Source: Methylobacter sp. (GTDB lineage: Bacteria > Pseudomonadota > Gammaproteobacteria > Methylococcales > Methylomonadaceae). From it: 64,000 nucleotides of DNA. Position 1 is the first letter of the stretch, and each line of letters begins with the position of its first letter. The position numbers and the translations under genes are program-made. The stretch is taken from positions 62,001 through 126,000 of the forward strand of contig NZ_JALOCF010000003.1 in the NCBI RefSeq assembly GCF_023227905.1. Direction: 5' to 3'. Positions 1-8,413 of this stretch are shown in pieces. The notes below the pieces were generated by a model, which did not search any database, was not told where the DNA came from, and saw only the letters and a list, made by a program, of their open reading frames with translations.

Positions 1-1
1 G

Positions 2-1015
2 CGCGCCCTGCTTCCTGCGCTGCATGATCCCGAGCGGCGCGAAATCGCCGGTCTGTTTCTATTTTCCGCAATCGCGATTCCGCTGTTTTACCTGCCGGCG
101 ATGTTCTTCGACAGCACCACCCATTTCTCGATTGTCGATACCTGGCGATTCTGGATTATCCATCTCTGGGTCGAAGGCTTTTTCGAATTCTTCGTGACCG
201 TACTGGTGGCCGTCCTGTTTTTCCGCTTCGGCGTCGTCTCGCGGCTGGCGGCAACACGCATCATTTACCTCGACGCCATTCTGTACTTTGCAGGGGGCAT
301 CATCGGTACCGGCCATCATATGTACTGGACCGGCCAGACTCAGCTGAACATGGCGTTGAGCGCTTCGTTCTCAGCGCTTGAAGTCGTGCCGCTGACCTTG
401 CTGACCCTTGATGCCTGGGATTTCATCACGCTGACGCAATCGCGCTGCGTTATCTGCCAGCAAACGATCGCAGTGCCGCATAAATGGACTTTTTATTTCC
501 TGATTGCCGTCGGGGTGTGGAATTTCGTCGGCGCTGGAATTTTCGGTTTTCTGATCAACCTGCCGATCGTCAGTTATTACGAGGCGGGCACATTGCTGAC
601 GCCCAACCACGGCCATGCGGCATTGATGGGCGTTTTCGGCAACCTTGGCATTGGCCTTCTGGTGTTTGCAGTCAGGCAGGCGGTCAGCGATCCGCTGTGG
701 CAGACGCTGGAAAAATTTGTGCGTACCGGTTTCTGGGGAATCAATATCGGACTGCTGCTGATGGTGGTCTTAAGCTTGTTTCCGGCCGGTGTGCTGCAAT
801 TACTCGATGTGCTGGAGAATGGATATTGGCATGCTCGTGGCCTGGCTTACACCGGCTCGGTTCAGTCCCTGTTTTATGAATGGCTGCGCCTGGCCGGCGA
901 CCTCGTGTTTATCTTGTTCGGTGCCATTCCGATCATGACTGCCACAGTTTATGCCTATCTGGCGGAACGTAAGTTTAACCCGGCTACCGCCGCTGAGGCC
1001 GATGCCGAACGATAA
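2..1015 (+). CDS. norB: Nitric oxide reductase, quinol-dependent type (C-terminal part; 5' end outside window)
   Basis: The reading frame is open from the first bases of the window, so the start lies upstream; 337 codons are present. The family reduces NO to N2O in the cytoplasmic membrane and belongs to the heme-copper oxidase superfamily. The visible part is strongly hydrophobic. It contains an HLWVEG motif, then GTGHHMYW, whose adjacent histidines fit the FeB site, then a conserved Glu in FSALEVVPL, and NHGHAAL, whose histidines fit the heme ligands. This combination separates NOR from oxygen-reducing oxidases. The single-polypeptide quinol form (qNOR) is preferred because no norC is seen, but the N-terminal domain that would prove it is missing. 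The gene ends 170 bases before an unrelated membrane-protein gene, with no clear terminator. Confidence 0.87.
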   Translation, partial: RALLPALHDPERREIAGLFLFSAIAIPLFYLPAMFFDSTTHFSIVDTWRFWIIHLWVEGFFEFFVTVLVAVLFFRFGVVSRLAATRIIYLDAILYFAGGIIGTGHHMYWTGQTQLNMALSASFSALEVVPLTLLTLDAWDFITLTQSRCVICQQTIAVPHKWTFYFLIAVGVWNFVGAGIFGFLINLPIVSYYEAGTLLTPNHGHAALMGVFGNLGIGLLVFAVRQAVSDPLWQTLEKFVRTGFWGINIGLLLMVVLSLFPAGVLQLLDVLENGYWHARGLAYTGSVQSLFYEWLRLAGDLVFILFGAIPIMTATVYAYLAERKFNPATAAEADAER

Positions 1016-1185
1016 GTTATTTTGATAAGTATTTTTCAAGACTGCGCGGACTCTTTCCAGTAAAGTAAAATCTGCCTATTTTTGTCCGCTTTGCATCAAT
1101 ATTTTGCATTCATAGCGGCCGCTTCTCTGACGACGACGGAAATGCCTTCCGCTTTCGCGAAACCAATGACTTTAAGATACTGATA

Positions 1186-1863
1186 ATGTTTAGAAAGTTA
1201 GCTATAGCTTTAATTTTTGTTGGGGTTGTATTGCTTATTGGCCATGAACTGAAACTTTATCTTCCTGGTCTGGAAGTCTGGATTCAAAGCATGGGCACTT
1301 TTGCACCGCTGTGTTTTATTGCTGTATTTGTCGCGCTGACGCCTTTGTTTGTATCAGTCGATGCGCTCTGTTTCGCTGCGGGCTTGTTATTCCCAATCGG
1401 TGCCGGAGCGCTCTACATCATCATTGCCACTTATCTGGCATCAGCGTTTATTTTTTTCTTGGGCCGGTATTTATTGCGGGACAAAATCCGTACCTATCTT
1501 GCTGCACATGAGCGTTTTGCCGAGCTCAACGAGGCCATCAAAAACCATGAACTTAAGCTGATGTTTTTATTGCGTCTGACGCCGTTGCCGTTTGCAATGC
1601 TCAGTTATGCATTTTCGGTGAGCCAGGTCAGGCTCCGGCCTTATTTGGTCGCCACCAGCGGCGTTTTAATTTATAACATCAGCCTGGTTTATTTCGGTTA
1701 TTCTGCCAAACATCTGTCCGGGTTAATTAGCAGTGAAGCTTCAGCGCAGAATGCAGTTTCATATCCCCTGTTGACAGCGGGCTTAATTATTTTCGTGGCC
1801 GTGTTGATCTATGTGGCAAAAATTGCAGGAAAAACTGTAAAGCAAATGGGCTATAAAGATTAA
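1186..1863 (+). CDS. TVP38/TMEM64-family (VTT domain) membrane protein
   Basis: This 225-residue protein has an N-terminal transmembrane helix (about residues 5-22), a hydrophobic block at about 40-90, a central LxxRLTPLPFAMLSYAFS segment and a C-terminal helix at about 195-215. The layout and the R-L-T-P-L-P motif followed by a conserved aromatic/Ser stretch are typical of the VTT (SNARE-associated/DedA-like) domain. Members are integral inner-membrane proteins; several DedA relatives act in lipid-carrier flipping, but this subgroup has no settled function. The gene stands alone, with 170 bases upstream to the nitric oxide reductase and about 590 bases downstream without a gene. No strong ribosome binding site precedes the ATG. 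Confidence 0.8.
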   Translation: MFRKLAIALIFVGVVLLIGHELKLYLPGLEVWIQSMGTFAPLCFIAVFVALTPLFVSVDALCFAAGLLFPIGAGALYIIIATYLASAFIFFLGRYLLRDKIRTYLAAHERFAELNEAIKNHELKLMFLLRLTPLPFAMLSYAFSVSQVRLRPYLVATSGVLIYNISLVYFGYSAKHLSGLISSEASAQNAVSYPLLTAGLIIFVAVLIYVAKIAGKTVKQMGYKD

Positions 1864-2454
1864 ATCCATGCCGATTTAGAGTAAAAATTTCACGCTCTTG
1901 GCGATGCCTATCAACTTATATTTTTACCAAGCTTGCTCGAATCCGGTTTCAGGCATTTTTTCAACCGGATAGCTCTCACCGGTCAGTGTGAGGCCAGAAG
2001 TTGGTAGTTTCGTTTTCTGTATTTTGTAATAATCAGGGCTTAATCAAAGGCGTATATCAGGCCTAACAATTGATCCCGGCGGAATCTGAGATTGCTTATT
2101 TTTTCGAAGCTATTGACGTTTTAGCCCTATAACTGACGTTGCACCTGTACACGATAAAAAAGCGTAGTCCCCGAAAGGCTCGAAAAGCACGAAAAAACGG
2201 CCATCAGCAAAGCGTATCCAGTCACAGGCCCTGTTTTCTCATCCGGCTAATATTTTTCGTGCCGCCTAGAGGCGCCTACTTTTGGTTTTTGTGGACAGTG
2301 CGTAACATCACCCTATAAGTAAAAACACCCATTCTCGCCAATATGAACAAAAGAGATAATACTGTAAAATTTACAACGTAAATTTACTCATACTAAACAA
2401 TAAATTACCGGCAAATGATCCATTATTGCTATTCGTTTTTAACCGGACCAAGCC
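1864..2454. other. Gene-free stretch with degenerate palindromic repeat
   Basis: No convincing coding sequence lies in these 591 bases. There is a small hairpin (ATCCGGTT at 1941-1948 with AACCGGAT at 1963-1970). At 2168-2262 there is a degenerate copy of the palindromic repeat found elsewhere in the window, with GCACGAAAAA pairing with TTTTTCGTGC. At 2270-2284 there is a GCGCCTACTTTTGGT string that also occurs, slightly varied, twice before the outer-membrane factor gene near 8.3 kb. An AT-rich 7-base inverted repeat sits at 2367-2385, shortly before the next gene. Confidence 0.5.
2168..2262. repeat. Degenerate copy of GCACGAAR palindromic intergenic repeat
   Basis: The left arm contains the repeated units CGAAAGGCTCGAAAAGCACGAAA and the right arm ends in TTTTTCGTGCCGCC. 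GCACGAAAAA (2187-2196) pairs with TTTTTCGTGC (2251-2260). The unit structure (GCACGAAR with GAAAGG) resembles the clearer palindromes at about 21.9, 23.4 and 37.1 kb. The interior is long and unpaired, so this may be an old, decayed copy. Confidence 0.4.
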
Positions 2455-2796
2455 ATGATATTACTTCACAGACAGATAAACCGCATTTCCACAATCATCC
2501 TTGTAACAACCGCGCTATCGCTGGCAGCTTGTACTGATAAGGAGGACGCAGACAGTGCGAAGATAAAAAAGTCCGTGCCTACTGCGACAACGGTGACAGA
2601 AAGCCAGATTGCTCATTGGCAAAAAGAAGCAAATGCGGGAGATGCTGATGCGCAATACAACCTTGCTTATATTTATGAAAATGGGCTGGGTGTACCGAAG
2701 GACGAAGCCAAGGCTCTTGAGTTATATCAGCAAGCTGCAGATCAAGGGTATTCTCCGGTAAAAAATAATGTTAATGCGAAGAAGCCATCGAAATAA
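2455..2796 (+). CDS. Small lipoprotein with one Sel1-like repeat
   Basis: This 113-residue protein has an N-terminal signal with a lipobox (LAAC, Cys at about residue 26), so it should be a lipid-anchored envelope protein. After a polar linker it carries one Sel1/TPR-like repeat: GDADAQYNLAYIYENG followed by GVPKDEAKALELYQQAADQG. Sel1-repeat proteins normally mediate protein contacts, and most carry several repeats, so a single repeat is short for the family. The C-terminus is a short polar tail. No neighbour suggests a role. The start is the first ATG of the frame and gives a complete signal peptide; the ribosome binding site is weak. Confidence 0.75.
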   Translation: MILLHRQINRISTIILVTTALSLAACTDKEDADSAKIKKSVPTATTVTESQIAHWQKEANAGDADAQYNLAYIYENGLGVPKDEAKALELYQQAADQGYSPVKNNVNAKKPSK

Positions 2797-2954
2797 GCCT
2801 TTATAAGAATACGAAACCCGGTAAAACTTTTTTGAGCGGCATCTTGCGCTTTCAACATTCGCCTCTCCCAGATATGTCGACTTACCGGTTTTTGGCTCAG
2901 TTGAGATAAAGACTTAACCCTTCGTTTCAGACATCTTTTAATGCTACAGACGGG

Positions 2955-3632
2955 TTAATGATTCTGGCCGACCTGTTCAGCCGTATTATCTCTGGCGCCG
3001 CCCTGCCCGTTTTTCAAACTGCCATGCAGGAACAAGCCAACTGCCTGCCGCACCCATGCGTCGATTTTCGCTTCGTCCGGCGTTGGCTCCAGACCGAGTT
3101 GTAATTTTAGTATTCGTTCGCTGCGCAATACGCCCAGGAATTGTTCGGCAAGAAAATACGGGTCTGTTACAACAAAGTAGCCTGCTTGCTGCTGCCTGGC
3201 GAAAAACTGCGAGAGATGTTCCAAGGTGCGCTGTGGCCCTTGTTCGTAGAATTGAATGGCGAGATCGGGGAAACGCGGCGACTCGCCGACAAGCATGGCG
3301 CGCATGCGCACTACATCGGGCCGCGTGATGCCATGCAGAAATTGCTTGGCAAAAGAGATCAACACGTCCTCCGGGGAACTAGCCAGGACGTGTTCTTCAG
3401 ACAGGCTGGTTACGAATTGGTCACTGCAACGCCTTATCATCGCGCCGAACAGTCCCGCCTTGCCACCGAACTGGCTATAGATGGTCCGCATGGACACGCG
3501 TGCTTCCTTGGCAATGGTTTCCAGACTGAGGTTGCCGTAGCCGTGCTCCAGAAAGAGGCTGGAAGCGGTGTCCAGTAACCGGTCGCGGCTTAGAAGCTCC
3601 TCCCCCTTTCGAGGCCGTCCGCGTTTAATCAT
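2955..3632 (-). CDS. TetR/AcrR-family transcriptional regulator, probable local repressor of the RND pump
   Basis: This 225-residue protein has a basic N-terminus (KRGRPRKG) and a TetR DNA-binding domain at about residues 12-60. The helix-turn-helix is LSLETIAKEARVSMRTIYSQFG, followed by the usual GGKAGLF turn. The C-terminal ligand domain resembles the AefR/AcrR-type branch. The gene diverges from the RND efflux operon, and a perfect 9-base inverted repeat lies in the shared 106-base gap, so local repression of the pump, and perhaps of itself, is the natural reading. The inducer cannot be told from sequence. Confidence 0.88.
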   Translation of the reverse strand: MIKRGRPRKGEELLSRDRLLDTASSLFLEHGYGNLSLETIAKEARVSMRTIYSQFGGKAGLFGAMIRRCSDQFVTSLSEEHVLASSPEDVLISFAKQFLHGITRPDVVRMRAMLVGESPRFPDLAIQFYEQGPQRTLEHLSQFFARQQQAGYFVVTDPYFLAEQFLGVLRSERILKLQLGLEPTPDEAKIDAWVRQAVGLFLHGSLKNGQGGARDNTAEQVGQNH

Positions 3633-3654
3633 AGTGTAGCGCTCATAAAATTAA

Positions 3655-3683
3655 TTGACTTGGACGATATCATAACTTAGATT
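3655..3683 (+). promoter_or_regulatory. Predicted sigma-70 promoter of the RND efflux operon
   Basis: TTGACT (3655-3660) is followed after 17 bases by TAGATT (3678-3683). The -35 matches the consensus at 5 of 6 positions and the -10 at 4 of 6, with ideal spacing. The element is immediately followed by the inverted repeat at 3684-3707, so a bound repressor would cover the transcription start. Confidence 0.5.
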
Positions 3684-3707
3684 AAATGATAATATGTCTT
3701 ATCATTT
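3684..3707. promoter_or_regulatory. Candidate TetR-family operator
   Basis: AAATGATAA and TTATCATTT form a perfect 9-base inverted repeat separated by six bases (TATGTC). It sits between the divergent TetR gene and the efflux operon, directly after the predicted -10 element. Position, symmetry and size are typical of TetR-family operators. The binding protein is inferred from adjacency only. Confidence 0.6.
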
Positions 3708-3738
3708 CTTACCATTAAAAAGTCAGGTTGTAAAAACG

Positions 3739-4959
3739 ATGAAAAAAGAAACGTATCCATGGGTAGCCATCCATCGTTTAAGCATGCCTGAAAAATCAAT
3801 GCAGCGCACCCGAATGGGCTTGTTGGCCATCGCTTTGGCAACCATGATCGGGTGCGGAAATAATGACGAGTCAGGGGCTAAGCAGGGCCAGCCGCCCGGT
3901 GTCAAAGTTGCATTACCCCTATCGCAAGAAGTGACTGAGTGGGACGAATATACGGGCCGCATCGAAGCCGTCAACTCAGTCGATGTGCGCGCACGGGTCA
4001 GCGGCTATCTGGAGAAAGTGAACTTCAAGGCTGGCGACAAGGTGCATAAAGGCGACCTGTTATTCCTGATCGACCCGAAACCGTTCACCGCTCAACTGAA
4101 CTATGCCGTAGCCGAACTGGAACGCGCCAAATCCCGTCACGAATTGGCAAAAAATGACTTGGCACGCGCCGAGCGTTTGTTCCGCGCCAAAGCCATTTCC
4201 GAAGAAGAGCACGATGCCCGTAGTAAAGGGCTTCGGGAAACCCTTGCCGCCGTTCAGTCTGCGGAAGCCAATGTTTCTACGGCAAGGTTGAACCTGGATT
4301 TTACTCAGGTGCGCTCTCCGATAGACGGCCGGATCGGTCGCGAATTAATCACCGCCGGCAATGTGGTCAACGGTGGCGGCGGCGATGCAACGGTGTTGAC
4401 TTTTATCGTATCTACCGATCCGGTTTATGTTTACGTGGATGCGGACGAACGCTCGGTACTGAAATATCGGCGGCAGGCCAAGGAAGGAGGTCGCGGCAGT
4501 CTGGGAGAGGAACAGACACCAGTGGAATTAGCGGTAGCTGATGAGCTTAGTTTTCCACACCAGGGTTATCTCGATTATATATCGCCGCGTGAAGATGCCG
4601 CTACCGGTACCGTGACGTTGCGGGGCGTGTTCGCCAACCCTGATGAATTGTTGAGTCCCGGCTTTTTTGCCCGGATGCGGATCCGCGCGAGCGCTCCGTA
4701 TCCGGCCATTCTGCTTCCCGATCGCGCCATCGGCACGGATCAGGCGCAACGTTTCGTATGGGTGGTGAATAAGGACAACCAGGTGGAATACCGCACGGTG
4801 GTGCTCGGCGCCCATATCGGCCAGTCCCGCGTGATCGCCGAAGGATTGAAGCCTGAAGAATGGGCGGTTATCGAGGGTATCCAGAAGCTCAAGCCGGGTA
4901 TCAAGGTGACTCCGGAGCGCATCTCGCTGACCGGACCGGATGGGGAATTGAAACCATGA
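3739..4959 (+). CDS. RND efflux periplasmic adaptor (membrane fusion protein), lipoprotein
   Basis: The adaptor links the inner-membrane pump to the outer-membrane channel. The N-terminal signal ends in a lipobox-like MIGC, Cys39 if translation starts at 3739. Next come the split lipoyl domain (RVSGYLEKVNFKAGDKVHKGDLLFLID and later VRSPIDGRIGR), a helical hairpin at about residues 105-170 and a beta-barrel domain. It is closest in style to AcrA/MexE/OqxA adaptors. The ATG at 3694 is rejected because it lies inside the operator. In-frame ATGs at 3739, 3784 and 3799 are possible; 3799 gives the most compact lipoprotein signal. The stop overlaps the pump start as ATGA, which implies translational coupling. 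Confidence 0.88.
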   Translation: MKKETYPWVAIHRLSMPEKSMQRTRMGLLAIALATMIGCGNNDESGAKQGQPPGVKVALPLSQEVTEWDEYTGRIEAVNSVDVRARVSGYLEKVNFKAGDKVHKGDLLFLIDPKPFTAQLNYAVAELERAKSRHELAKNDLARAERLFRAKAISEEEHDARSKGLRETLAAVQSAEANVSTARLNLDFTQVRSPIDGRIGRELITAGNVVNGGGGDATVLTFIVSTDPVYVYVDADERSVLKYRRQAKEGGRGSLGEEQTPVELAVADELSFPHQGYLDYISPREDAATGTVTLRGVFANPDELLSPGFFARMRIRASAPYPAILLPDRAIGTDQAQRFVWVVNKDNQVEYRTVVLGAHIGQSRVIAEGLKPEEWAVIEGIQKLKPGIKVTPERISLTGPDGELKP

Positions 4960-7900
4960 ACCGGTTCACGCACTTTTTCATCGACCGGCCGATTTTCGCA
5001 TCGGTACTCTCCATCATTATTGTTCTGGTCGGGGGTCTCGCGCTGATTGGACTGCCTATTGCCCAATATCCCGAGATTGCGCCCCCCACTGTGGTCGTGA
5101 GTGCGACCTATCCCGGCGCCAACGCCAAAGTGGTCGCGGAAACTGTGGCGACACCTATCGAGCAGGAAGTGAACGGCGTCGAGGAAATGCTGTATATGTC
5201 CTCTCAGTCCACCAATAGCGGGAGCATGTCGCTTACCGTGACTTTCAAGCCGGGTACTGACCTGGATAAAGCCCAGGTTCTGGTGCAAAACCGGGTGGCG
5301 CTGGCCGAACCCAAACTGCCTCAGGAAGTAAGCAGGCAAGGCATCAGCGTCAAGAAGCGCAGCCCGGACTTGAGTCTGGTCGTTAACCTGCTATCCCCGG
5401 ACAAGCGTTACGACAGTGTTTACCTGAGCAATTACGCGCTGCTGCAAATCAAGGATACCTTGGCGCGACTGCCCGGCGTCGGCGAAATCATGGTGTTCGG
5501 CGCCCGTGACTACAGCATGCGCCTGTGGCTGAACCCGGAGAAAGTTGCTGCGCGCAATCTGACTGCCGGCGACGTAGTCAACGCCATGCGGGAACAGAAC
5601 ATCCAGGTAGCGGCCGGCGTGGTCGGCCAGTTGCCGACAAAGGAGAGTACGGATTTCCAATACACGGTCAGCACCATGGGCCGGCTGATGGAAGCCGAAC
5701 AGTTCGCCGACATCGTGATCAAAAAAGGGGCAGACGGCCAGGTGACTCGCCTCAAGGACGTGGCTCGCATTGAACTGGGCGCCAAGGATTACAATTCTGC
5801 GCTGTTCCTGGATGGCGAGCCCACGGTGGGTCTTGCCATCTTCCAGTTACCCGGCTCCAACGCCCTGGAAACCAAAGAGGCGGTGGTCAACACCATGGAA
5901 AAGCTGAAGACGCGCTTTCCTGAGGGCCTTGACTACAATATGGTCTATGACACCGTTGTGTTCGTGCAGCAATCCATCAACGCGGTGGCCAAGACCCTGT
6001 TCGAGGCCATCCTGCTGGTCTTGCTCGTGGTAGTGATATTTTTGCAGAACTGGCGCGCCACCATCATTCCGTTGCTTACCGTACCGGTCTCGTTGATTGG
6101 CACGTTTGCCGTCATGGCCGCTATGGGTCTGTCCTTAAATACCTTATCGTTATTCGGCCTGGTGCTGGCTATCGGTATCGTCGTGGATGACGCCATCATC
6201 GTGGTAGAGAACGTGGAGCGCCATATCGCGACAGGATTATCGGCCCGGGACGCCACCAGGAAAGCCATGGAAGAAGTGGTAGGCCCTATCATTGCTACGG
6301 CTCTGGTTCTGGTCGCAGTGTTCGTGCCTACCGCCTTTATTACCGGTGTTTCCGGCGCCTTCTACAAACAATTTGCGCTGACCATTGCTGTTTCCACGGT
6401 GATCTCGGCGTTTAACTCGCTGACCCTGAGTCCGGCCCTGTGCGCGAAGCTGCTGGATCGGGCACATGGCGACAAGGACGGGTTCACACGGCTGATCGAT
6501 CGTCTGTTCGGCCGGTTTTTCAGCATCTTCAACCGGTTCTTCGATTCGTTCAGCGAAGGCTATGCGCGCCTGGTCGGCAGGTTGATACGCATGACGGTTG
6601 TGGTGCTGGTGCTTTATCTGGGACTCAACGGCCTTAATTTTCTGGCCTTTGAAAAGGTGCCAGCGGGCTTCATTCCTCAGCAGGATCAGGGCTACCTGAT
6701 TTTGTATGCGCAGCTGCCGGACGCCGCTTCGCTGGGGCGCACCCAGGAAATGGTGCAGCAGGCTAACCGTATCGTTCTGGAAACCAAAGGCGTCAAGCAT
6801 CTGAACGCTTATGCCGGTTTTTCCATCTTGAGCGGCTCAAGCCAATCCAACGTCGCCACGATGTTCGCCCGGCTCGATGATTTCGACCAGCGCGCCGGTC
6901 ACCCGGAGCTTCATGCCGATGCGGTCATCAAAAATCTTCAGCAGCGGCTCGCCCAGATTGACGGCGCTCACATTGCCGTATTTGCCCCGCCTCCGATCCG
7001 GGGTATGAGTTCGGTAGGCGGTTTCAAGCTGCAAGTTCAGGATCGCACCAATGCCGGTATTGAGGCGCTACAGGATACGGTCAACGAGATGATCGCCAAG
7101 GGCAATCAGCAACCGGGTCTGGCCGGGCTGTTTACGACTTTCCGCGCCTCGGTTCCGCAGCTTTTTCTGGACGTGGACCGTACCCGAGCCAAGTCTATGG
7201 ATGTGCCCTTGAAAGACGTGTTCGACACCTTGCAGATCTATCTGGGTTCGATGTATGTGAATGATTTCAACAGTTTCGGCAGGACCTATCAGGTGGTGGC
7301 TCAGGCCGATTCGGAGTTTCGCATGAAACCGGAGGACATCACCGAACTGAAAACACGGAATCTTCAAGGCGGCATGGTGCCTTTAGGATCTCTGATGTCG
7401 GTTAAGGAAATTACCGGACCCGACAAAATCACACGCTACAACATGTATCCGGCTGCGGAAATTAACGGCGGCACCTTGCCCGGAGTCAGTTCCGGCCAGG
7501 CGATTACTGTGATGAATAAACTGCTGGGTGCAGAACTGTCGCCGGGATTCGATTTTGAATGGACCGAGCTCAGCCTGCAACAGGTGTTGGCCGGAAACGT
7601 CGCCCTGCTGGTTTTTCCGCTGAGCGTGATCTTCGTGTTTTTGGCTTTGGCGGCCCAATATGAAAGCTGGTCGCTGCCGTTTGCAGTGATCCTGATCGTG
7701 CCCATGTGTATTCTGTGCTCTCTGGCCGGCGTATGGTTGCGCGGCATGGACAACAACATCTTCACCCAGATCGGCTTCATCGTACTGGTGGGCTTGGCCA
7801 GCAAGAACGCCATTCTGATCGTGGAATTCGCCAAGCGGCTGCAAGAGGGCGGGCTTAACCGTCTCGATGCAGCGGTGGAAGCGTCGCGGATCCGGCTGCG

Positions 7901-8120
7901 GCCCATTCTGATGACCTCATTCGCCTTCATCATGGGCGTGTTTCCGCTGGTGATAGCCCAAGGGGCGGGAGCGGAATCGCGGCAGGTACTGGGCACCGCG
8001 GTATTCAGCGGCATGCTGGGCGTGACTTTTTTCGGTCTGTTATTAACGCCGGTGTTTTACGTCATCGCTCAAGCTCTGGCGCAACGCTGGCAATCTGCCA
8101 GGAAAAAACGGGCCGCATGA
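4956..8120 (+). CDS. RND multidrug efflux permease, HAE1 family (AcrB/MexF/OqxB-like)
   Basis: This 1054-residue protein is the normal length for a proton-driven hydrophobe/amphiphile exporter. It opens with MNRFTHFFIDRPIFASVLS, the classic first cytoplasmic segment and helix 1. Two large periplasmic loops follow helices 1 and 7. Helix 4 carries the proton-relay aspartates in GIVVDDAIIVVEN (Asp411-Asp412), and the C-terminal half has the GLASKNAILIVEFAK motif. No heavy-metal (CusA-type) methionine signature was seen, so multidrug or solvent export is more likely than metal export. The start is the ATG at 4956, which overlaps the adaptor stop; a longer frame upstream only duplicates adaptor sequence. 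Confidence 0.92.
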   Translation: MNRFTHFFIDRPIFASVLSIIIVLVGGLALIGLPIAQYPEIAPPTVVVSATYPGANAKVVAETVATPIEQEVNGVEEMLYMSSQSTNSGSMSLTVTFKPGTDLDKAQVLVQNRVALAEPKLPQEVSRQGISVKKRSPDLSLVVNLLSPDKRYDSVYLSNYALLQIKDTLARLPGVGEIMVFGARDYSMRLWLNPEKVAARNLTAGDVVNAMREQNIQVAAGVVGQLPTKESTDFQYTVSTMGRLMEAEQFADIVIKKGADGQVTRLKDVARIELGAKDYNSALFLDGEPTVGLAIFQLPGSNALETKEAVVNTMEKLKTRFPEGLDYNMVYDTVVFVQQSINAVAKTLFEAILLVLLVVVIFLQNWRATIIPLLTVPVSLIGTFAVMAAMGLSLNTLSLFGLVLAIGIVVDDAIIVVENVERHIATGLSARDATRKAMEEVVGPIIATALVLVAVFVPTAFITGVSGAFYKQFALTIAVSTVISAFNSLTLSPALCAKLLDRAHGDKDGFTRLIDRLFGRFFSIFNRFFDSFSEGYARLVGRLIRMTVVVLVLYLGLNGLNFLAFEKVPAGFIPQQDQGYLILYAQLPDAASLGRTQEMVQQANRIVLETKGVKHLNAYAGFSILSGSSQSNVATMFARLDDFDQRAGHPELHADAVIKNLQQRLAQIDGAHIAVFAPPPIRGMSSVGGFKLQVQDRTNAGIEALQDTVNEMIAKGNQQPGLAGLFTTFRASVPQLFLDVDRTRAKSMDVPLKDVFDTLQIYLGSMYVNDFNSFGRTYQVVAQADSEFRMKPEDITELKTRNLQGGMVPLGSLMSVKEITGPDKITRYNMYPAAEINGGTLPGVSSGQAITVMNKLLGAELSPGFDFEWTELSLQQVLAGNVALLVFPLSVIFVFLALAAQYESWSLPFAVILIVPMCILCSLAGVWLRGMDNNIFTQIGFIVLVGLASKNAILIVEFAKRLQEGGLNRLDAAVEASRIRLRPILMTSFAFIMGVFPLVIAQGAGAESRQVLGTAVFSGMLGVTFFGLLLTPVFYVIAQALAQRWQSARKKRAA

Positions 8121-8413
8121 TGCTCATGACTTATGAAAAAAGCTCTGTTATCCAAGCGATAAAAATAACTCATATTGCATTATGTTTAGACAAAGCAATC
8201 AGCAACATTGCGACAGGAGTGCAAGCTCCGCCTCGGCAATTGCTCCTGCATCGCCTCGGCAACCGCTCCCTGCGTCGCCTAAAGCGCCTACTGTTGGTGC
8301 TCTACCTCCTGCATCCTTGCAGTCGTAAAGCGCCTATTTTTGGTGCTTGTACATGCAGGCAGAGCCTGCGCTCCGGCAGTCAACAGCTTCCCTATTTAAC
8401 GACAGCATAGCCT
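8121..8413. repeat. Repeat-rich gap with GC-rich direct repeats between pump and outer-membrane factor
   Basis: This 293-base gap separates two genes of one efflux system. CCTCGGCAA occurs at 8231-8239 and 8254-8262 within imperfect GCTCC-x-CATCGCC units. A 21-base string beginning AAAGCGCCTA and ending TTGGTGCT occurs at 8281-8301 and 8337-8357 with three differences. GCGCCTA-CTTTTGGT reappears near 2.27 kb. Open frames through this part have arginine- and leucine-rich, low-complexity translations and are not believed. A dispersed intergenic repeat is the best description. Confidence 0.55.

Noticed and set aside
1864..2454. Possible riboswitch or small RNA in the long gap before the Sel1 lipoprotein gene
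   Set aside because: No conserved riboswitch core was recognisable; the only structures are a short hairpin and a decayed palindromic repeat.
3694..3738. Upstream ATG extending the efflux adaptor by 15 residues
   Set aside because: The ATG lies inside the inverted-repeat operator and immediately after the predicted promoter, so it is probably at or before the transcription start.
4740..5339. Long minus-strand open frame (about 199 codons) across the adaptor/pump junction
   Set aside because: It lies antisense to two genes with strong family motifs, and its translation is His/Gly/Arg-rich without any recognisable domain. Several similar antisense frames occur across the pump gene.
7436..8014. 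Minus-strand open frame of about 192 codons inside the RND pump gene
   Set aside because: It is a shadow of the pump coding sequence: low-complexity Thr/Ser/Arg translation, no ribosome binding site, no family resemblance.
8117..8410. Open frame of about 97 codons between pump and outer-membrane factor
   Set aside because: It is composed of the repeat units in this gap, has a Leu/Arg-rich translation and no family match.
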